Assembly: GCF_030296015.1 (NCBI RefSeq)
Contig: NZ_AP027368.1
Span: 3,224,001-3,288,000 of the forward strand
From: Ferrimonas sp. YFM
GTDB lineage: Bacteria; Pseudomonadota; Gammaproteobacteria; Enterobacterales; Shewanellaceae
Direction of reading: 5' to 3'
DNA length: 64,000 bases
Positions 59,941 through 64,000 of the stretch are shown here, in pieces. The notes beneath the pieces are model-generated. The model ran no database searches. It was not told where the DNA came from and saw only the letters and a program-made list of their open reading frames with translations. The translations under genes and the position numbers were made by a program. Numbering within the stretch: the first letter of the stretch is position 1; each line of letters opens with the position of its first letter.

Positions 59941-61955
59941 GTCAGGGGCAGCCCCTGCCACTGGGCGCCACCCCACACAGGGGAGGCGTCAATTTCTCCC
60001 TTTTCACCGCCAATGCCACTTCGGTGGAACTGTGCCTGTTCAGCACCGATGGCCAACGAGAGCTCAAGCGGGTGCCCCTGTCACGAACCCCGGGAGGGAT
60101 CTGGTGCGCATGGGTGGCTGGAGTGACCGCAGGCCAACTCTATGGCTATCGGGTTCATGGCCCATGGCAGCCCCATCAGGGACACAGGTTCAACCCCAAT
60201 AAACTGGCTCTGGACCCCTATGCCAGAGCCATCACCCCACCGCCTGCCTTTGACCCGGCACTCAAAGGTCATTTTGAAAAGGACGATCGGGTGATGAATC
60301 ACAGAGACAGTGCCCCCTACGCCCCCAAAGCCAAGGTGGTGGATCTTCCCCAGCGTGACCACCACCACCCCCGCATCCCCATGGCACAGACCATCCTCTA
60401 CGAGGCCCACATTCGTGGACTGACCCTGGAGTTCCCCGATCTGCCACAGCGGCTGCGAGGCAAGCTGGCCGCTCTTGGGCACCCCCAGGTCATCCAGTAC
60501 CTCAAGGGGCTGGGCGTCACCACGGTGTCGCTGCTGCCGATTCACCCCTTCGTCAGCGAGCCCTTCCTGCTGCAAAAGGGCCTGACCAACTACTGGGGGT
60601 ACAACAACCTGCAGTACTTCGCCCTGCACCCGGATTACCTGTGTGACAACGACCCCACGGAGCTGGCCGACACCGTACGCCGACTCCATGATGCCGGCCT
60701 GGAGCTGCTGATGGACGTGGTATTCAATCACAGCGCCGAAGGCAACGAGCAGGGACCCAGTTACGGGTTCCGGTTGCTGGATAACGCCAGTTATTACCGC
60801 CTGGCCAGCGACCCCAGGTTCTATGAAAATCACAGCGGCTGTGGCAACAGCCTCAATCTGGCCCACCCCAGGGTGCTGGCCATGGTGACCGACGCCCTGC
60901 GTTACTGGGTGGAGCAGATGGGGGTGGACGGCTTTCGCTTCGACCTGGCCACCAGTCTGGGGCGGGAACAGCCCCACTTTGACGCCGGCGCCGGCCTGTT
61001 GGACGCCATAGGCCAGGACCCGGTTCTGAGCCGCTGCAAGCTGATTGCCGAGCCCTGGGACCTGGGCCCGGATGGCTACCGCCTGGGGCAGTTCCCACAC
61101 CCCTGGAGCGAATGGAACGACCGCTTTCGAGACACCTTTCGCCGATTTTGGCACGGCGAACCCGGTCAGTTGCCTGCGGTGGCCGAAGTGATCCACGGCA
61201 GTGCCCGCCTGTTTGAGGCCACGGATCGTGCGCCTCAGGCGAGCATCAACCTGATCACCAGTCATGATGGTTACACCCTGGCGGATCTGGTGAGCTACAA
61301 CCGCAGGCACAACCATGCCAACGGTGAACACAACAACGACGGCCACAGCCACAACTTCAGCTGCAATCACGGCCATGAGGGCCCCAGCGGGGATGGTCAG
61401 ATACGACTCCTTCGCCGCCGGCAGCAACGCAACCTGCTGGCCAGCCTGATGCTGGCCCAGGGCGTGCCCATGCTGCTGGCAGGAGACGAAGCGGGCAACA
61501 GCCAGCAAGGCAACAACAACGCCTACTGCCAGGACAACCCCATTGGCTGGGTTAACTGGCGGGAGGCGGACAGCGAACTCCAGCGTTTTGTCGCCCACCT
61601 GATCGCCTTAAGGCACCGACACCCTCTGCTGAGGTTGCCCCACTACCAGCACAACTTTCCCGGCTCCACGGAGAGGGTGCAGTGGCTCACCCCAAGCGCA
61701 GAGCCCATGACCGAGCCCCAGTGGCAGGATCCCCACAACCGGTCCATGGGGCTGTTGCTCCACGATGAGGAGGAAGCCCTGCTGCTGCTGCTTAACGCCG
61801 CGCACTATCCCTGTGACTTCTCAGCGCCCGGCCTGAGCGGTGCCGACCATTGGCACTGCCTGCTGCACACCTGGGAGGGAGACGCCCCCACCGCCCTACC
61901 CTGCACGCTCACCGACCGAAGCCTGGCCCTGTTCCGGGCCCCGTTAAAGGAGTAA
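59937..61955 (+). CDS. glgX: Glycogen debranching enzyme GlgX
   Basis: 672 residues, GH13_11. It hydrolyses alpha-1,6 branches of phosphorylase-limit dextrin. Landmarks: NYWGYNNLQYFALHPDY, DVVFNHSAEGNEQGP, nucleophile D336 (GFRFDLATSLG), E372 (LIAEPWD) and SHDGYTLADLVSYN. I chose GTG 59937 because AGGAGGA lies six bases upstream; GTG 59931 is in frame but too close to that site. The start overlaps the glgB stop (GTGA). Confidence 0.96.
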   Translation: MSQGQPLPLGATPHRGGVNFSLFTANATSVELCLFSTDGQRELKRVPLSRTPGGIWCAWVAGVTAGQLYGYRVHGPWQPHQGHRFNPNKLALDPYARAITPPPAFDPALKGHFEKDDRVMNHRDSAPYAPKAKVVDLPQRDHHHPRIPMAQTILYEAHIRGLTLEFPDLPQRLRGKLAALGHPQVIQYLKGLGVTTVSLLPIHPFVSEPFLLQKGLTNYWGYNNLQYFALHPDYLCDNDPTELADTVRRLHDAGLELLMDVVFNHSAEGNEQGPSYGFRLLDNASYYRLASDPRFYENHSGCGNSLNLAHPRVLAMVTDALRYWVEQMGVDGFRFDLATSLGREQPHFDAGAGLLDAIGQDPVLSRCKLIAEPWDLGPDGYRLGQFPHPWSEWNDRFRDTFRRFWHGEPGQLPAVAEVIHGSARLFEATDRAPQASINLITSHDGYTLADLVSYNRRHNHANGEHNNDGHSHNFSCNHGHEGPSGDGQIRLLRRRQQRNLLASLMLAQGVPMLLAGDEAGNSQQGNNNAYCQDNPIGWVNWREADSELQRFVAHLIALRHRHPLLRLPHYQHNFPGSTERVQWLTPSAEPMTEPQWQDPHNRSMGLLLHDEEEALLLLLNAAHYPCDFSAPGLSGADHWHCLLHTWEGDAPTALPCTLTDRSLALFRAPLKE

Positions 61956-61958
61956 CCC

Positions 61959-64000
61959 ATGGCCAAGAAACCCACCCAAGAAACCGCCTCAGCTGAGACC
62001 AAGGAAGGTCTCAAAGGATGCTTCGATCATTTCGTCCGCTACAGCCTCAACAGGGACAAGCCCACCCAGGAGGATCTGTTCCGAGCCCTGGCCCTGAGCG
62101 TCCGTGACCAGCTGGTGGGGGACTGGCGCGCCACCCGGGAGCGCAACAACAACCTGCAGGTGCGCAAAGTCGCCTACCTCTCCCTGGAGTTCCTCATGGG
62201 GCGGGCCCTGGGCAACGCGGTACTCAACCTGGACCTGAATCAGAGCGTGACCGACAGCCTGCTGGCCTACGGCGCCTCTCTGGAGGAGTTGGCAGAGCAG
62301 GAGCATGACGCCGGCCTGGGCAACGGAGGCCTGGGGCGACTGGCCGCCTGCTTCCTGGACAGCTGCGCCACCCTGGATATGGCGGTCATCGGTTATGGCA
62401 TCCGTTATGAATACGGCATGTTTACCCAGCAGTTCGTCGATGGCTATCAGGTGGAACAGCCGGACCGCTGGCTGCGGGACGGCAACCCCTGGGAGGTGAA
62501 GGTGCCCCACCACAATGTGCTGGTAAAGTTCGGTGGTCACACCGGCCACTACCGGGACAGCCAGGGGCGGATTCACCATCAGTGGCTGGACACCCAGGAT
62601 GTGTTGGCGGTGGCCTATGACCTGCCCATTCCGGGTTATCGCAATGGCCGAATCAACACCCTGAGACTGTGGAAGGCGGAAGCCACCGACGAGTTCGACC
62701 TCAATGAATTCAACCAGGGGGACTACACCGAGGCGGTGGCGGCCAAGAACCAGGCCGAACAGATCACCATGGTGCTCTACCCCAATGACGCCAGCGAAAA
62801 TGGCAAGGAGCTCAGACTCAGGCAACAGTATTTCCTCAGCTCCGCCAGCCTGCAGGACCTGCTCAACAGCCACCTGAGAAACGGCGGCACCATAGAGAAC
62901 TTCCAACAATTCAATGTAATGCAGCTCAACGATACCCACCCCAGTGTTTCGGTGGCCGAGCTGATGCGGTTGTTGATGGATGACCATGGCCTGGGCTGGG
63001 ACCAGGCCTGGGCGATCACCAGCCAGTCCATGGCCTACACCAATCACACCCTGTTGCCGGAAGCCCTGGAATCCTGGCCCGTCAGCCTGTTTGAGCGGCT
63101 GCTGCCCCGGGTGCTGGAGATCATCTACGAGATCAACGCCCGCTTCCTGGAGCAGGTGGCCAGCCGCTGGCCCGGAGATCTGACTAAGCTGCGCAGCCTG
63201 TCTCTCATCAGTGATGACCCCAGCCCCCAGGTGCGCATGGCCCACCTGGCGGTGGTGGGCAGCTTCTCCGTCAATGGCGTGGCCAGGTTGCATACCCAGT
63301 TGCTGACCCAGGGAATGTTCGCCGATTTTCACCAGCTGTGGCCGGAGAAGTTCAACAACAAGACCAACGGCGTCACCCCGAGGCGCTGGCTGGCCCATGC
63401 CAACCCCAGGCTCTGCGCCCTGTTGAATGAGCGCCTGGGAGCCAGATGGATAGAGGATCTGTCCAGCCTGCACAGCCTCAACGGCCTGACCGGGGATGCC
63501 GGTTTCCTGACCAGCTGGCGGGAGATCAAGCAGCAGAACAAGGCGGACCTCGCCCAGATGGTGCAGGCACGCTGCGGGGTGAACTTCGACCCCAGCATGC
63601 TGTTCGACATTCAGGTCAAGCGCATCCATGAGTACAAGCGGCAGCTGCTCAACCTGCTGCACCTGATTCATCTCTACCGGCGCATCGCCGACGGTGATAC
63701 CCAGGGGATGGTACCGCGTTGTGTCCTGATTGGCGGCAAGGCCGCCCCGGGCTACGTCATGGCCAAACTGCTGCTGAAGCTGGCCAACAACATTGCCCAT
63801 ATGATCAACCAGGACCCCAGAATGGCCCCCTGGCTGAGAGTGGCGGTGTTGCCGGACTACAACGTCAGCGCCATGGAACGCATCTGTCCCGCCGCCGACC
63901 TGTCAGAACAGATCAGCACCGCGGGTAAGGAGGCCTCGGGCACAGGCAACATGAAATTCATGATGAACGGGGCCCTCACCATAGGCACCCTGGACGGCGC
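61959..64000 (+). CDS. glgP: Glycogen/starch phosphorylase, partial (C-terminus outside window)
   Basis: PLP-dependent enzyme releasing glucose-1-phosphate from glycogen ends. About 680 codons are visible of the usual 800-830. Landmarks: YLSLEFLMGRALGNAV (52-67), DAGLGNGGLGRLAACFLDS, IHEYKRQLLN and, right at the window end, KEASGTGNMKFMMNGALT, with K666 as the PLP-binding lysine. The start ATG 61959 has AAAGGAG six bases upstream and lies three bases after the glgX stop. The glycogen synthesis genes (glgC, glgA), which often follow, would be outside the window. Confidence 0.97.
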   Translation, partial: MAKKPTQETASAETKEGLKGCFDHFVRYSLNRDKPTQEDLFRALALSVRDQLVGDWRATRERNNNLQVRKVAYLSLEFLMGRALGNAVLNLDLNQSVTDSLLAYGASLEELAEQEHDAGLGNGGLGRLAACFLDSCATLDMAVIGYGIRYEYGMFTQQFVDGYQVEQPDRWLRDGNPWEVKVPHHNVLVKFGGHTGHYRDSQGRIHHQWLDTQDVLAVAYDLPIPGYRNGRINTLRLWKAEATDEFDLNEFNQGDYTEAVAAKNQAEQITMVLYPNDASENGKELRLRQQYFLSSASLQDLLNSHLRNGGTIENFQQFNVMQLNDTHPSVSVAELMRLLMDDHGLGWDQAWAITSQSMAYTNHTLLPEALESWPVSLFERLLPRVLEIIYEINARFLEQVASRWPGDLTKLRSLSLISDDPSPQVRMAHLAVVGSFSVNGVARLHTQLLTQGMFADFHQLWPEKFNNKTNGVTPRRWLAHANPRLCALLNERLGARWIEDLSSLHSLNGLTGDAGFLTSWREIKQQNKADLAQMVQARCGVNFDPSMLFDIQVKRIHEYKRQLLNLLHLIHLYRRIADGDTQGMVPRCVLIGGKAAPGYVMAKLLLKLANNIAHMINQDPRMAPWLRVAVLPDYNVSAMERICPAADLSEQISTAGKEASGTGNMKFMMNGALTIGTLDG

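Noticed and set aside
57751-59976. A 741-codon open frame antisense to glgB
   Set aside because: A reading-frame shadow caused by the high GC third positions of glgB; its translation is low-complexity and unlike any family.

Overview
The window comes from the chromosome of a moderately GC-rich, probably marine gammaproteobacterium of the Alteromonadales type, with Ferrimonas or Shewanella as the closest general match. The evidence is gene content: a TonB2-type energising operon (DUF3450, TtpC, ExbB, ExbD, TonB, TPR), many large TonB-dependent receptors with an ERIEVTGSRI-type N-terminus, a GlyGly-CTERM metalloprotease, DUF2897, ComFB and DUF2057 proteins, PolB next to DinG, and a malQ-glgB-glgX-glgP cluster. 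Protein names come from recognising family motifs by eye; no database search was possible. I saw no tRNA, rRNA, CRISPR array, insertion sequence, integrase or prophage gene.

1-9.9 kb: truncated fhs (minus strand), a YhhN membrane protein converging on and overlapping miaE, a LysR regulator, and a complete tripartite RND efflux operon (lipoprotein adaptor, permease, outer-membrane lipoprotein), then a small DUF2897 membrane protein.

9.9-49.3 kb: twenty consecutive genes on the minus strand. They are a secreted reprolysin-like protease with a GlyGly-CTERM tail, a second RND pair (adaptor and permease, no outer-membrane partner), a chemotaxis receptor, five TonB-dependent receptors in a row with one SAM methyltransferase among them, a DUF885 lipoprotein, the six-gene TonB2 operon, a sixth receptor, a porin and DNA polymerase II. 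Most receptor genes end in their own intrinsic terminator and follow 300-650 bp of AT-rich leader, so they look like separately controlled units. Receptors 3 and 4 have almost the same leader and signal region. Receptors 2, 3 and 4 share a spaced motif 80-100 bp upstream. Receptors 2 and 5 have CRP-like sites at similar distances (about 280-295 bp). The likely logic is outer-membrane capture by several receptors with different specificities, powered by the neighbouring TonB2 complex, with the DUF885 lipoprotein possibly processing imported peptides.

49.3-55.6 kb: polB and dinG diverge around a LexA-like SOS box. On the plus strand follow a TSUP permease, priC, a DUF2057 protein, a histone-deacetylase-like hydrolase, a ComFB protein and a DUF3108 protein. 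The DinG homologue appears to lack one of the four iron-sulfur cysteines.

55.7-64 kb: a tightly packed glycogen operon, malQ-glgB-glgX-glgP, cut by the window end inside glgP. Its enzymes branch glycogen, phosphorolyse the outer chains, debranch the limit dextrin and rework the released maltodextrins.

The candidates most worth following are the receptor/TonB2 island with its shared leader motifs, the altered DinG cluster, and the GlyGly-CTERM protease. I did not find a clearly new type of system.
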